From: Zanthoxylum bungeanum
Lineage: Eukaryota; Streptophyta; Magnoliopsida; Sapindales; Rutaceae
Direction: 5' to 3'
Assembly: GCA_019454045.1 (NCBI GenBank)
Contig: SKCR01025351.1
Coordinates: 1-64,000, forward strand
Length of the DNA stretch: 64,000 nucleotides
Shown here piece by piece: positions 18,040 through 31,210 of the stretch. Both the position numbers and the translations under genes were made by a program. The number at the start of each line of letters is the position of its first letter. Position 1 is the first letter of the stretch. The notes beneath the pieces were generated by a model. The model was not told the DNA's origin. It saw only the letters and a list, made by a program, of their open reading frames with translations, and did not search any database.

Positions 18040-21000
18040 AATTCCCCCTAAATAGGATTCGTCCTCGAATCCCCTTATGAGGTCCAACTTCCGGGTCCGT
18101 CTTGGTTCTAGTATCTCAATGTTTCTGCTACTCTTATTTTCCTTAACTTGTTTTCTGTTTTTCTATTCAACAGCTCAATATTATGACTCTAGAGGATCTC
18201 TTCACTTGGTACACTCTATCCGACCTTTTCATGGACACACATTCCGAATCTGCCAACCCTTTGGTCATTTGGAAGTCCCTTTGTTGATTCCTTTTGTCAC
18301 GTGTGGTAATTAAGTCTGTATAATGTATTCTATTTATATAGAGATGTGAGTTCTTCTGGAAACTTATCAGATTATAAAATGGTCACCATTTTTCTTTTTA
18401 ATCCTTGCAATCTTCATCAAAACATACTAGTTACTGAATTAGGCTTATCCTTTATTACACCGTTTATTCCTCAGATTGTAGTTCCCGTAACACTTATCAT
18501 CTAGAAACCGTCTTATAATGACTTATATACGACTCATGTCGCTTTAATATCATCTCATACTTATTTCATATCGTTATTCTTCTTCCATCTTCTCGAATAC
18601 CAATCAAGTTTAATGACCTTTATTTTCTTGTGTTCTAGACACACTTCAAAGTGCTCTATCTCATACGTAAAGTTGTATATGCTTGGTCTAATACTATAGT
18701 TTCTTCACTACTCTTTGGATCTTCCGCGCAACTTCAGTACCTACTATACACACCATTCTCACTTATATTATCTTGTTTTCTAATTCCTGGTACTTTCGAG
18801 TCTTTGGATATATTGAAATTCTCTATGGTTAGGCTTATGTACCTCTTTTAAGTGTGCCGAAGAATAGTCTTACTAAATATTTCCCTAGTTCCATATGCTC
18901 AATTTGATCCTAGCATTCTTCCTCTTAATTTATCTACTTAACTTTCTCTTTCTCTTTACTGAGTTTCAACTACCATCGACTTCGACCTTCAGTCCTCGGA
19001 TCCCTATTTACCTTTTGGGCTTAAGTCCTTATAATTTATGATTACCCCTTTTATATGTCCTAAATTTACCATCATAGTTTTCCCAATACCTCTTAACTCC
19101 AATATATTAATTCTGGATATAACTCTGACGGTAACCTCTGAAACAATGTACTTATATTAAGCCTAAATTTACGTACATTTGTGCTTAAACTGTGTTCTTT
19201 TACTATTATCGCCAATGTTAATGATTCGATCTCGGTTAAGGTTTATACTTCATTCACATTTTTAAATTTGTGACTAGTATAATTCTAGTTAACCATCTTT
19301 TTTCTCTGATTTGATCTCTTTACCTGATTGTACTTTAAGATGTCTCACTTCTACTTATTCCTATAATCTGATTCTATCAGGTATTGTCCTGGCCTCGATA
19401 ATATTCGTAAGCTTACTCTTCTCAGCCCTTTTTACGCTATACTTTTAATAAATCTGTCTCAAGTGAACTTAAGCGTCATCTTCTTATCCCTTGGTATCTT
19501 CCCTTCAATCTATATTTAATAGAACTTTGATCTTATACTAGTATCTAAAGGCTCACTATTATGCCTTCCACAACATATTCTATTGATATCATTTTTCTTT
19601 AATTCCTAAGTGGAAAAGTCTGCTGCTATAGGTTCTTGGTCGTGCCTAATGTTGTTCATTATGTATTCCTAACATTGCTTGACTAACGCTCCCACTTATT
19701 ATCATTTTATCTAGACATTTCCTCTTCTTGACCTTTTTCTTAGAGTCTTTTTCTTCTTCTCTTCGGTTCTCATTCTATACTTAAAAATTCTGTGTTTTAT
19801 GTCTCGGTATCCTCATCTGAAAGATATCATTTTTTTTACATGTCCCAGCCCCTACATCAAAAGTTACCATACTACACCACACATTTACTTGCTTCTGGAG
19901 GTATTATTGTTGTCATCGAGGTCCACTATTACTATTATTGCCTAACGAGAGTTGGGAGGGTGGGGCTGGTTCTGAAGTCTTTTCTGGCTTTCGTGGTCTC
20001 ACTAAATACTCGTGCCGCAATCGCATACATTGCTCGATGTATATACTATTCTTTTATAATCCTAAGATTTCCTTATAACATATCTGATACTGGGCTCACT
20101 AAGGTACTACTATTAGGAAATACATGGATTACCTCTTCCAACTTTACTCCTTATTTTTATTTTCAATAACTGGTCATACTATCCGTAACTGAGAATCCCT
20201 TTAAGTTCCTTACTATTCCAAAACCTTACCGTACTCCCTTGTTACTATCTTTTCCAAAGTATTACTCAAATTTCTCGATGGTGTATAGAATCTTTGACTT
20301 ATCAATCGTGTACTCTTATCTTCACGGTCATAAAATATTTCTAACTTATCTCAGGTTTTTAACCCTCTTAATTCATTTCTTCTCTGGAAACTTTACATCA
20401 ACTTCGATCAGTTAGAGCATCTCTTTATTAATACTTTTGGTTCGAATGATGCTCTCCTACTAGTTCTTCCATCCTAGTATAATAGGGCTCTTTATAAGTC
20501 ATATAATGTATTTATAATGATCGTTATCTGGTTCATTTACCCTTTTAAGCCTTTACACTCGGAAGGCTTTCAGTTCTACGATGACTTCTAGATTTGGCTT
20601 GGCTTACTTGTGATTTCAAACTATTCTATCTCATATTATTTATTACTATCTCATGATTCTTATTTAAGTTCTCTCGAATTCTTTGGTTTGACTATCTTGC
20701 TGCCTCATAATTTCTATTTGTCTTGTCGAATACCCTTCGTTACTTGTTCATCTTCTTGTTGGACTCTACGTTGGGGGTGTCTACATGCTTTCCAAGTCTA
20801 GTTAGATATATGTATACTTACTATAGTCGAGCCACTGGAAGAAAGAATTACTATTCATTCTATGGAATCTATATCGACTGCCTCATGTCTTAAGATTTTT
20901 CAACCTTTATTAACCATTCTTAAGTCTCCACTTACATTGTTATCTTTGAGCTACGTTAGCTATGTTACCGTCTATTTTGAACTTCTTTATTACTCCTGGT

Positions 21001-22345
21001 GTTCTTCCCTATTATTTCCATATCACATCTCTTGGCTCTAAATCGTGCTGTTGAAGCTAGTGGTGATTCATTCTTACGGTTATTTCTAAATATCTGCTTC
21101 TCCATTCTTGCTTAGACTACTGCAATACCATTTAACCTTACTATTCATATCGGTACACTTGTTACTCCTGAGTGTTTCCAACTTCATGCGTCAGTCTGTT
21201 TAAACTCAGATGGATTCCTACTAGCATCGATCTGATCTAAGAATCCTTACTTATGCGGCAAAAAGCTAATCTTGTTTTATATCGAGTTCTGTCTTTTCTA
21301 GTATTAGAAGCCTCATTATCCATTTTTGGGTGAACTATCTCTCGTTGTTTTCTGTTTTTGACTTAAGATATAGCACTATGTATATTGAACTTTCGTACAG
21401 TGATCTTCATCGATACTGATGAAGGATGTGGCAAGTATTTACATCTCAACGGATGTCGATGTCCTTGTTCGGGTATTCTCTGTCCTAGTGAAGTCTATTA
21501 CTCATGTAAGATAGGTATGAGATATGCTTCGTCGGGATAAATTCCTTAACCGGTATTACCGAGAGGTTTGAAATCTAGATGACTCCGAGCCGTATCTATA
21601 TCGGGTTCCTAACTAAAAGAACTAATCAGTTTCCTTTATGAAATTCATTTTGTTTTTTTATGGTCTGGGTTTGGGTATCTCGAATCTCCATATCCTTATG
21701 GCATCTCATGTCTATCAGAAACTCTTATGACTAATCCAGATTACTTGCTCCTTTTGCCTTTTTGATTATCATTCGTGATTCGGGATACTTGCTATCTATA
21801 CGAGGTACTCAAAGGCTATTGAATCTGTTTGAAAAAAAAATTCTGAGGAAGGAAGAAATCTTACTTGGATCTACTCGACATCTTATTATTGCTCGGGTTT
21901 ACTATGTTCCCTTACTACTATAAATTCTGGTATTTTCTTATTATCTCTCTGATTTCCATATCTCTGTTTCTTATTGCCTCTGATTGCTTAAGCATCTTTG
22001 CATTCTGTCTTGCTTTCTTATAGCTTTCTATTCCCATTCCCTGGAGTGAATATTCTCAAGATCTTACTATCTATTCCCATAACTTGTCTTGGACTTCTGA
22101 TAATAATTTTACGGAAGGATTTTCATATTGAACAAATAATATAGTTACTTTCATAAGGAGGAAAATTCGAATAGCTTAGGAATTCTTACTAACTTGTCTA
22201 TACAACTTGAGGACGTGCTCGAGGATCATATACTGGAGAGGTAGTGCCTCATATACTAGTACCTCGGGCATATTAAGTATACAAGACCCCAACACTCTAC
22301 CCAATGCAGTCACTGCCTCTTGAGACCATGGTCTGATACCATCAT
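18040..22345 (-). other. Internal region of element C, no recognisable genes
   Basis: Next to the 3' LTR the minus strand has GGATTCGAGGACGAATCC and a G-rich run (PPT zone), which D shares. Next to the 5' LTR the sequence 22255-22345 matches D's leader. The 4.3 kb between is T/C-rich on the + strand, so A/G-rich on the element's strand, with no frame longer than about 125 codons and no gag, protease, RT or integrase motif. It is either a long-decayed polyprotein or a non-coding filler as in LARD elements. Confidence 0.55.
22331..22342 (-). other. Primer-binding site of element C, Met-tRNA type
   Basis: The minus strand reads TGGTATCAGAC, close to the initiator-Met tRNA site TGGTATCAGAGC, with a few bases to the LTR edge at 22346. 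Confidence 0.7.
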
Positions 22346-23003
22346 TGTAACATCTCTTTCCTGGAGATGCTACCGGCAGGGAATAGGCTAACCTACCCCT
22401 CTGAGCCTCTAACTCTGAACATCACTATTAATCTTATCTCAAATTTAAATCATGCATGGGACCATTGCCCAACTCAACAGCATAACATGCAACTAAAATA
22501 CTCATAACTGTATACCCAAATACACTTTTGTTTACAAATCTGTAATTGACACTTTTAAATCATTACAACGACTTATACAATATTAATGCATGCGTGCAAT
22601 TTTATTTTGACTCTGACTAGACTGTAACTCTGTCTGAAATCCCTATCTGACTATATCTGGCAGACCAAAAACCCTAGTGACCACCATCAGTATTCATTCT
22701 CTCGAGCTCGTCCTCCGGGTAACCTGTAAAACAGAAACACTGGGAGTAGGGGGTTAGATCATTTGAACGACCAAGTGAGTGGACAGTTCAAATAGGAAAT
22801 AATAGTTTTTGAAAACCCACTGTTCTAAAATCAAAATCATCTCAAGGAAATCATCCTTTCTGAAATCCATTTTCCTGTTTAACAACAATTCTCTTTTTAG
22901 AAAACTTTTTTTAAAATAACTTGTGGTCTGTAAACCACTGAAATTCTCATAAAACAGTTTTCTCTTCAAAACTCTTTTATAAATCATCATTCTGAAAATC
23001 ATG

Positions 23004-24215
23004 TGATAAACACTAAAAAGTGCACATTTATTAAAAAAAATTAATCATTTTACACTGGTAGTTTCATTAATCCCCTAAATTTAGCACATTTGTTAAATAA
23101 TAATTATATTTATTTTTATTGTGATTTTTATTTCTTATGTAGGTGAAATAATATTTTGGATGCATAACTAGAAAAATGAACATGACATTTAGATTTTGGA
23201 GGCCAAAAACTTGAAAGGGCGTTCTAACATGGTACAAAATCAGAAATTCCAACCCTACATAATTTTCATATTTTGGCTATAATTTTCTACTCCGATATCG
23301 GATTGAAGTGATTCTAGTTCCAAATGAAAGAAGACTCAAAGATCTACAATTTTGTTGTTGACATGAGTTTCTAATTCTGAAGTTTTCAAGACCGAAATTG
23401 ATGAAATATCTAAAGTATGTCATATGTAATTATTATTATAAAAAACAAACAAAAAAAAATTGCAAATGCAAATTGCCAAAGAATGAGGGTGATGAGCCCT
23501 CTATAAATAGAGGGGCTCAGCACCTCAGTAAGGCAGGCTTTCTTTGAATTCTCTGTAGAATTTGGGAGAGAGTGTTTTGTGTGTTTTATTTTTCTAAAGC
23601 TTTCTTGTAATTTCTTTTTCTTTTAGTAATAAAATTATGTGTTCTTATTCAAATTATGAGTAGCTAATTTCTTTTTACTGGGGTAAAGGGTTGAGCTTTT
23701 AATATGAAAATTTATATTAATCTCACTTATATTATAATATATAAATTGTAATCTAATGATTAATATTTAATTTAATTCTGAATTAATTATTGACAAACTT
23801 TGTTACCGTCTATATGGCTGTTTTTTTTTTTGTATAATTGAGTACCTAACTGGACTTGTTATAGACAAAAGCTATCACCGCCTTTATGGTTGGTTTTATT
23901 TGTTTTGGCATAATTAATTCCTGAAATAAATTAATTGGGTAATAATGATAATTTATATATTATAAAAAGTGAGATTTCTAAATTTGAAATATTAAAAGTG
24001 AATCCCCTAGCCCCAATATCTTATTTTATTATTGCAGTTTAAATTAAAATTTCCAATCACTTCAATCAATCCAGTCTTTTTTTATTTTCTCACTCAAATT
24101 ATTATTTTATTCTATTAAATCTATTTTTTGTGGATCGACCCCGCACTTACCGGGTTGTTTTATTATTTCGATACTCTTATACTTTGGAGTAAAGAACCAC
24201 TTTTTGAGCATGTCA
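23004..24215 (+). repeat. Solo LTR related to the element A/B family
   Basis: It begins TGATAAACAC and ends GCATGTCA. A central block (about 23290-23360) with CTCCGATATCGGATTGAAGT and AAGAAGACTCAAAGATCTAC also occurs in A's LTR at about 5170-5230, and a degenerate triple repeat follows at 23800-23900. The TATA box CTATAAATAG (23501-23510) sits inside an inverted repeat. The flanks (TCATG and CCATA) match only partly, so the target duplication is decayed. Confidence 0.7.
23497..23519 (+). promoter_or_regulatory. TATA box inside a palindrome
   Basis: GAGCCCTCTATAAATAGAGG followed by GGCTC: two arms with one unpaired base around the TATA motif of the solo LTR. Confidence 0.6.
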
Positions 24216-26193
24216 CCATATCTCAGAGTATCTATAGAAAACCTTACACATGGGGGCGTTACGTATCGCCGTCCCTCATATGTCTAATCAAGTTATCTTG
24301 GGGCATTACGTATCGCCGTCCCCCAATCTACTGAACTGGAGCCAGGTCTGCAAATTCATATCATTGGGGCGTTACTTATCCTCGTCCCTCAATGCATGCC
24401 ATTATCATGTCCCTGAATTTAGAGTCTAGGGGTGTTATGCATCGCCGTCCCCCTAGCCCTGAAATCTATGATCTAGGGGCGTTACGTATCATCGTCCCCC
24501 TAGTCCTGCTCGACATGTGCACATATCATGTCCGTCAATTCCATATCTGAGTCAAGTTACATCTGAGGTGGATTTTTCCCCCATGCTTCAAAACCATGAA
24601 ATCATACTTTAAGATTCATATTTTTTCTAAAACATTGCTCAAAATATTTTTATTCATAAAGCATCTGAAATAAACTTGGCTAATGCCCTAAGTGCGGAAA
24701 AGTAAGTTTCAAGCTCAAAACTTGTAAGTAAACATATCTTAAGAAAAGAGTCCACTCACTGATTTTAGTATCTGGCTGGTATTCCTTTGTTTCGTCGAAG
24801 AATGTTGTGGTTCATGCGATGTTCTATATCGAGAACTCAATTACAATATAAGGTGTGAATCATATTTTGGAATTAAACTAAGTTTCTCACTTCAACACGT
24901 CTATAAATATCACACGACGTATTATACTTGCGATTTATCATAAGGTGTGTATATGTGTTGATACGAAACCTTAGGGTGGCCTCTAACATTTAAAGTTTGA
25001 TGTGAAATATAATGAAGTTGTTTCTGCCTCACGTCGCGACGCCGGTTCTGGCGCGTCGTGACGCTAATGAAAATATACCCAGGTATGGAGCATGCTCTGT
25101 TTCGTGTCGCGACGCCAGACGCTACGCGTCGTGATGCTAACCTGATCAGACCCAAAGCATAGCCTCTGTTTTCCACGCGTCGCGATGCTAAGCCAATTTC
25201 AGGTCCTAGCATTAACTTCCCAATGACATTCTCCAAGACAAATCAGCCCCCTAATCTTTATACAAACTAGATCAACCACCATCATTCTAATTATCATAAT
25301 TTAACCTTCTATTATCATCACAATATCCAATTTCCATGGACTTCAATTTAGTTCCATATTTAGGATTTCTTACAACATCAATTTCTTAATACAAAAACAA
25401 CCCAAATGACATCAACTTCAAACTAATATCATACAACAATCATCAAATCTCAAAACTCAATATATAAAGATTTGGGTCAAGCCTTACTCACCTTGAATCA
25501 TATTTTTTCTTCTTTGAAGTCCATAAGTCTTCATTTCTTCTTTCGAAACATGAGTTTGTGTTGGAATCCCTCTATTGTTCTTCCAAGCTTCTTGTAAGAT
25601 TATAATTTTCTCATTCTCTCATTTTTCCCTTCTTCTTTCCTTCCCTATTCTCTCCCTCACGTTTCTTCCCACTTTCTTTCTTCTATGGATGAATGAATAA
25701 TAACCTTTATTTATACTAGGGGCCAATGGTTTTTATTCCCTTTCTTGACTTGTTTGGTTCTTTTTAGAGGAGTCTAGGGGGTTTGAGAGATATTTTAGGG
25801 TTATTGGGTCATTTGTAATTATTGGACCCAAGTGAGAAGGATTATGGGTTTATGAATCAAATGGTAATTCTCTTTTTACTCCTTATTCACGTAACAATGC
25901 AAATGACTTGGAGAAATGACCATATTTGACCTACGTCGGCTCAAACTTTGGAAAAAATTTCAACAATCAAAGGTATAAAATTCATAAAACTCTGAGATCG
26001 TATGAAAACGTTATGCCCATAATACTAAGGGCTTTCTGGGTTGTATCTCAATCTAAATTTCATATCGGAACTGTAAGAAAATTATCGAATACCCGAAAAG
26101 TAATTTCATGAGTACGTACATGCTTGAACATGGTTTATATCATGTATCATACCTTCCATAACGTAATAGTCATCGAGATCACCAGATGTTACA

Positions 26194-26480
26194 GGCGGCT
26201 GGCAGCGCTACTTGAGAACCGTTGTTTTTTCCATGTCATTATTAGCCCTCTAAAAGCTTATCCACTCAACAGGCATACATCACATGATTTCGAAAGTGGT
26301 TGGCCTGTGATCTCATCTTCGTTCCACAGATCGGTATAGCAAGGCAAATGATACTAATCAAAGCTCACCTACCTTTCTCAACCAGGTCGGGTTGACATGC
26401 GTGGACCTCATCGGGTCAGTTTCAACAAACTTTCAGAAAACTTCAAATTCGTCACTCTTCATGAGGTCGGGTATGTATAC
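26194..26480. repeat. LTR-like sequence H, right part
   Basis: It continues H after element C. Similarity to G is weaker here (repeated GGTCGGGT phrases and a possible end at CCAACA near 26478). The boundary is uncertain. Confidence 0.35.
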
Positions 26481-27369
26481 CAACATGCTTCATCATCCCT
26501 TACCGAGATTCCGAGAGCACCGACGGACTCCTAACCTTCCCACGAATGCGTAGAAATCAACAGAATTTCAATCGAAGCACTCGGGCGAATGGATTTCACT
26601 ATTATATTTACTTTCTTCCTCGGTTTACATGAAACCGAACGTTATTCAATAAAACTATCACCACATCCTCGTAGTACGTTCCAGGTGTTTTGATTTGGTG
26701 GGTGGCTCGACCTGTGGATTGAAGCGACGATCCAGAACCGAGATGGGTCAAAGCCGACGTTTTCCTCCACTTCTCGTCATTTTTCGACAATTCCAAGGCC
26801 GCCGCCAGTCACCATTGGGCGTAAGGTGGCCGGACGTTGCTAACCAAGCCAACGCGCCGGCCGGTGGCTTTCCATCGTGTTGTTTCTCATAGACGCGCAA
26901 TAAGAGGTCGAATGGGGGCTTTGAGGAATTTTGATCACCTTTAAAATTTCAAGAAATTTGGGGTTTAAATAATATTTTAAAAAAAATATAAAATAGCCCC
27001 GAAAATTTATAATTAGGACCCTAAAAGTCTATTCCTTCAGAAATTTATATTTTTGAGGCTCTTCTGGTGTAAATTTAAAAAAGTATTCAACATGAAAGTT
27101 GTTCGTCTTCGAAAAACCTTTCTAACGGATTGGTAATCAGCTAAATAAGAGTTCATTTGTAATTTCTATATATGAAACAATAAAAATCCATCGTATAAAA
27201 ATATCCAAAAATACGCGTAATCGATCCTTTCGGTTCATACAATTTTCAATGCGACAAAATCTCACTTTAAAACTTTCTAACATATTTTTTAATGCTTAAA
27301 CTCTTATTCTCCAATGTCATCCCGCTCCAAGATCTAAACTTCAATCCGAGGACTTTTCAAAACTGTTCT
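26481..27369. other. Unassigned region
   Basis: A GC-richer stretch at 26690-26900 (with a short open frame on each strand, neither similar to anything I recognise) followed by AT-rich DNA. It could be the 5' part of the next LTR-like unit. Confidence 0.3.
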
Positions 27370-29084
27370 GAAAATGTGGTGGGATAAACTTTTCTCGCTG
27401 CCATGAGCTTCAAGAGGAGGAGAAATCAGACTTTCTTTCGATCTTCCATGCTATGTCTTTCCACCAAAGAACCTCGAGAGTGAACTCTTAAATCTCACAA
27501 AGAAATTTCTCTAAATGATTTAGAAAATTAAATCATAGCTTTTGTTAGTTTTATTTTCTCTGAATGGAGAGCAAAAACGTGAACAAAGGGGGCAAGGGTT
27601 ATGATTTAATTTCAACTCTTAAAAAAATTCATTGTTCTCAATTTGTGGCAGTCGGTGTGTTTAAATAATAGGGAACAACTTCCCTTTTATTATTGGGATT
27701 AGGATTGTTTAGTTGTAATCAAATTACAAAAAATAAATCCTAACCCCACAAGGAAGCATTATTCATGCCACTATTCATTTAATTAAATAGCAATATCAAA
27801 TATTAGGTATTTATTTTCGAATAAAATTCCAAAATTATTTAATCAAAGAATTAAATAAATTAATTTAAATTTTTTAAATTAAATATCTCGATTATCTCAT
27901 AACCGAGTGTATTGAAACTTTATATTAAACTAATTAATATATATTTTCCATACAGTGATTTAAATAATTATTAATCTGATTAATAATTTTGTTATAACAT
28001 ATAGTTATATTTGTGAGATCATAATTGGACTATCCAATTATTTTATGGCTCCTTATAGTATATCGAGATAGCACGATGACCAAATGGATCTACAGTTTCG
28101 AGCTTCAATAATACCAGAATATTGATTAAGACTCTTTAATCAAATAGTCTTAATTATTAATTTCATGTTATTCCACCAAAACTTTGAAGTTGAAATCTTG
28201 TTACTGTAGAAATATTATACCGAATCTCGTCGGTGTCCACCGATATAATCATTGCATACAGATTGACCTTCCATGGGTATCTCATACTTAGAGTCGGTCA
28301 TAATGTATGTTATATCTCTCTAATTATTTTGTGCGATAAGTATCATTGATTCTCTAATGAACAATTTATTCATAATTATTATGAATTTTATCTTTCTATT
28401 CATAATATAAAGATTCGAGCACTTTAATTATTCAAATACCGAATCAACCTTTAAGGAAGATACTCTTCTACTTCTCACAAGGAGTAGATTCCATATCTAT
28501 GTAAAAAATTCACAACCACAAGCCAAACCACGTCCCCAAAGTACGTAGCTATTGGTCGAGATTTCTTCACCAAACTCACTTTTGTAAAACAATTGACATA
28601 GTCTGCCATACAGGAGTTCGTAATATACTCAGGATTTAGATCAACCCATATATGATCATCTATTAAAATTAGATGAATTTCTTTGTTTAACGGATATTGA
28701 AATAAATTCATTTTTATCGTGGCCCAGTCCCAGATGATCGCATCATAAAAAGTGTCTATATTTTCATGTCACCACATGAACGAACCCGGATCAAAGTCAT
28801 CATACAATTATGGAATGAACTGCAGTTGTAGATAAACCACAAATAAAGTGTTTGTCTTCGTTTGCTTTCTACGGACTATTTAGAATTACTAATTTCATAT
28901 TTAAATCATCTTGTGTATAACACTTATACACTAAGTCTGAAATTATATAAGTATCCAAAGGCATACATGACCATTTATAATATGCGACTTTAAAAACTTT
29001 GATTAAATAAAAATTGCATTGTTTATTAATTAAAATAATTTTCATTTACATATTACATTATACTTTATTACATATATCCCAACA
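27370..29084 (-). repeat. Probable solo copia-type LTR
   Basis: The right end reads CATATATCCCAACA, so on the minus strand the unit starts TGTTGGGATATATG, a start common in plant copia LTRs. A TATA-like TATTTAAA lies on the minus strand at about 27660-27667. There is no internal region beside it. The left boundary is a guess and might reach 26600. ORF 28475-28711 is not supported. Confidence 0.4.
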
Positions 29085-29450
29085 ACTTGGTATTGTGCCA
29101 CAAGGTAAATTTTGCTCTCTGATTTGAACTGGTGGGCCACACAACTTGTTGGTGAGCTATTGCGCTAATTCTTTGGAATCAATGCTGAACGAGACTCTTT
29201 TATCGTCATTTCATAAAGCAAATCAAAATGCTTAATTAGCTCGATTTAACCTATAAAATATATAATAAATGAGTGATAAATATTGATATATTGATAACTT
29301 ATTATATATAATTAAAAAAAATTATGAGCCATAGGAAAATGCCTCGCCCACTTATGCTCGGGGTCGGCCCTGAATGTTAGCATTCCAAGAAATATGTTGA
29401 ATTTTAGAACTCAAATGAAAAACCAACTAATTTTGAATATCACAGATCAT
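29085..29450. other. AT-rich spacer, nothing recognised
   Basis: No ORF or repeat structure was recognised. The adjoining RNase H fragment suggests possible LINE debris. Confidence 0.3.
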
Positions 29451-29726
29451 TCAGGAATTTGTTTTCCTGGTACTCAACTTATTTTTGATAAGGCGTACCA
29501 CATTTAGAGAATCAGATTCAATAATTAAGGGATACAAGGTGGCGTCATGCGCGACTTTGGCCCTAAAATGTAGAGCTGCAGCTTCAGCCATATCTACCTC
29601 TTCAGTGTTCTCACAAAGCTGAACCGCTGATAGTAGGTCGCCAACAACTGAGTCCCGGATAACCACCCCAAAACTCACACTCTTCGAACTCGCCTGCACT
29701 GCCGCATCAACGTTCATCTTGAACAA
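29451..29726 (-). pseudogene. RNase H-like fragment (LINE-type, RVT_3 family)
   Basis: 91 codons reading MFKMNVDAAVQASSKSVSFG, then VVIRDS, AEAAALHFRA and PLIIESDSLNVVRLI. This is the fold of the RNase H-like domain found at the end of plant LINE reverse transcriptases: first Asp in NVDAA, Glu in AEAAAL, Asp in ESDSLNVV. The C-terminal part and the rest of the element are missing. Related domains also occur in a few host proteins, but the lack of flanking exons favours a LINE relic. Confidence 0.6.
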
Positions 29727-29949
29727 GAGGCTTAATGCAGCTGTTTATTTGAAGTTTAGAATAACTTCAATTAATACCAGAATTTGCTCAGATGGTAGAT
29801 TGCATATTTCTGTCATTTTGTCCGTGAGGTGGTTCATTTAATGATACTACTCCCTTCTTCTTTCTTTTTTTTCCAGAGAACTCTGTAACATATTTTGTCT
29901 TAATATATTTGAGGTAAATAGAAGGAATTCTTTTACAAGGAACTCTGTA

Positions 29950-31170
29950 TACCACAAAAAACAAGGTCTTTAGCGTCAAAAAATATTGACGCTAAAGATC
30001 ATTAGCGTCGAATATTTTCGACGTAAATTTTCAACGTTAAAACGTGGATGAAAAATAATATTAGCGTCAAAATTATATTTTCAACGCTAAAGTATAACAT
30101 TTTGCGTCAAAATTTTTTGACGATAAATTTGAGACATTTTAGCGTCGAAACCATTTTTCGACGCTAAATCACGTATTTGGTGACGAATATTTTCGACGCC
30201 AAATAATTTTGTACTTGATAAAAAATTTATTTATTTATTCTTTTAGTGTTGAAAATTTCGACGCTAAATGTATTTTAAAATAAAAAATGAAAGTTTATGT
30301 ATTACCTTTAGTTTCGAATATAAGGTGAAATAATATTAAAATATAAATATTATTTTATTACTTTTAGCGTCGAATACTTCGATGCTAAATGGTATACGAA
30401 AATTATTATTAAGGAACCTTTTGCTTCGAAACATTCAGTTTTTTTTTAAAAAAATATTATTATAATAAAAATAATTTTACTAAATAATAGTAAAATTATT
30501 TTTATTCTAATAATTATTTTGTTCATATAAATTTAAAAATAAATTACAATATAAAAATAAATTAAATTTATAATTAAATTTTATTAAATAAAATAAATAC
30601 ATGATCTATTAACTATCACTGCTAATGTTAATGTTTATACAAATGAAAATAACAATCACTGCTGTTGTGATGGAGGGGCCATCACGACAATACAGTCTGG
30701 CCGAGTGAGGCCTCCAGTATCTGCCTGAAAGTCCTCATCTGCTGGTCGAACTCTTGCATCTTCTTCTAATTGTCCTCCTCGACCTGTTGTAGTTTTTTTT
30801 GGGTTTTCTTCAGCTCTTCTTTGGTATTGTCCGACTCTTCCTTGGTACTGACTAGTTGTTCATGAAGGCACAGCTGAGTAGGAGAAGAAACAGTAGTCTG
30901 TCCAAATGACGTCGGCTTCTTACGAGTGCCAAGTCCAACGTTGTATGTTGTCTGATTTTTGAAAATCAATTGCGACAACTCCTCATCTAGTAGAGGGTCG
31001 GACCCTATCTTTTGAGCCTGTCATCTAAATTTTTCGAAGCTAAAGATATATTATTTACGTCGAAATAATTTTCGACGGAAAAGAACTAATCATTTAGTGT
31101 CGAATATTGATTTTCGACGTGAAAATTTATCTTTAGCCTCGAATTCTTTTTCGACGCTAAAAGTAAAATA
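29950..31170 (-). mobile_element. Truncated CACTA (En/Spm) DNA transposon relic
   Basis: The left edge ACCACAAAAAACAAGG resembles a worn CACTA terminus (two mismatches to CACTACAAAAAA). Inside are many copies of TTTAGCGTCGAA and its complement TTCGACGCTAAA, often as hairpins, e.g. CTTTAGCGTCAA (29968-29979) with TTGACGCTAAAG (29986-29997). Dense short subterminal repeats of this kind bind the TNPA-type protein in CACTA elements. The centre (30700-30980) has a coding remnant, and repeats resume at 31030-31165. No clean right terminus or 3-bp duplication was found. Confidence 0.6.
30700..30978 (-). pseudogene. CACTA ORF1-type C-terminal remnant (Transposase_24-like)
   Basis: The open frame 30766-30978 reads VGLGTRKKPTSFGQTT, then PTQLCLHEQL and a charged coiled coil (EESDNTKEELKKTQKKLQQV). 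A Gly/Arg stretch, then a short linker and a coiled coil is the C-terminal layout of the plant CACTA accessory protein. The catalytic transposase is absent. Confidence 0.5.
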
Positions 31171-31210
31171 GAAGACATTTATTTAAATAACAAATACGCA
31201 TGCGAAATGT

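Larger units (their letters stand above)
7649..26193 (-). mobile_element. Element C: large non-coding LTR element (LARD-like), minus strand
   Basis: The outer ends are TGTAACATCC at 7649 and GATGTTACA at 26193. Flanking 5-mers are GGCAG (7644-7648) and GGCGG (26194-26198), one mismatch apart. Without nested insertions each LTR is about 2.65 kb. The internal part (18040-22345) has a PPT-like start on the minus strand next to the 3' LTR and a Met-tRNA-type PBS next to the 5' LTR, but no recognisable gag or pol. The LTRs and leader resemble chromovirus D at 50590-64000, so C probably depended on a Tekay/Del-like partner. Confidence 0.75.
22346..26193 (-). repeat. 5' LTR of element C, with solo LTR inside
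   Basis: TGTAACATCT at 22346 to GATGTTACA at 26193. Without the 1.2-kb insertion at 23004-24215 it is about 2.64 kb and collinear with the 3' LTR. It contains the GTTACGTATCGCC array (24253-24505) and several GTCGCGACGC motifs (25035-25185). Short ORFs here are chance. Confidence 0.8.

Noticed and set aside
19792..20169. 125-codon + strand ORF in the centre of element C
   Set aside because: T-rich chance frame with low-complexity hydrophobic content and no family resemblance.
26608..26892. Short ORFs on both strands in the GC-richer stretch
   Set aside because: No recognised domain; both frames are short and overlap each other.
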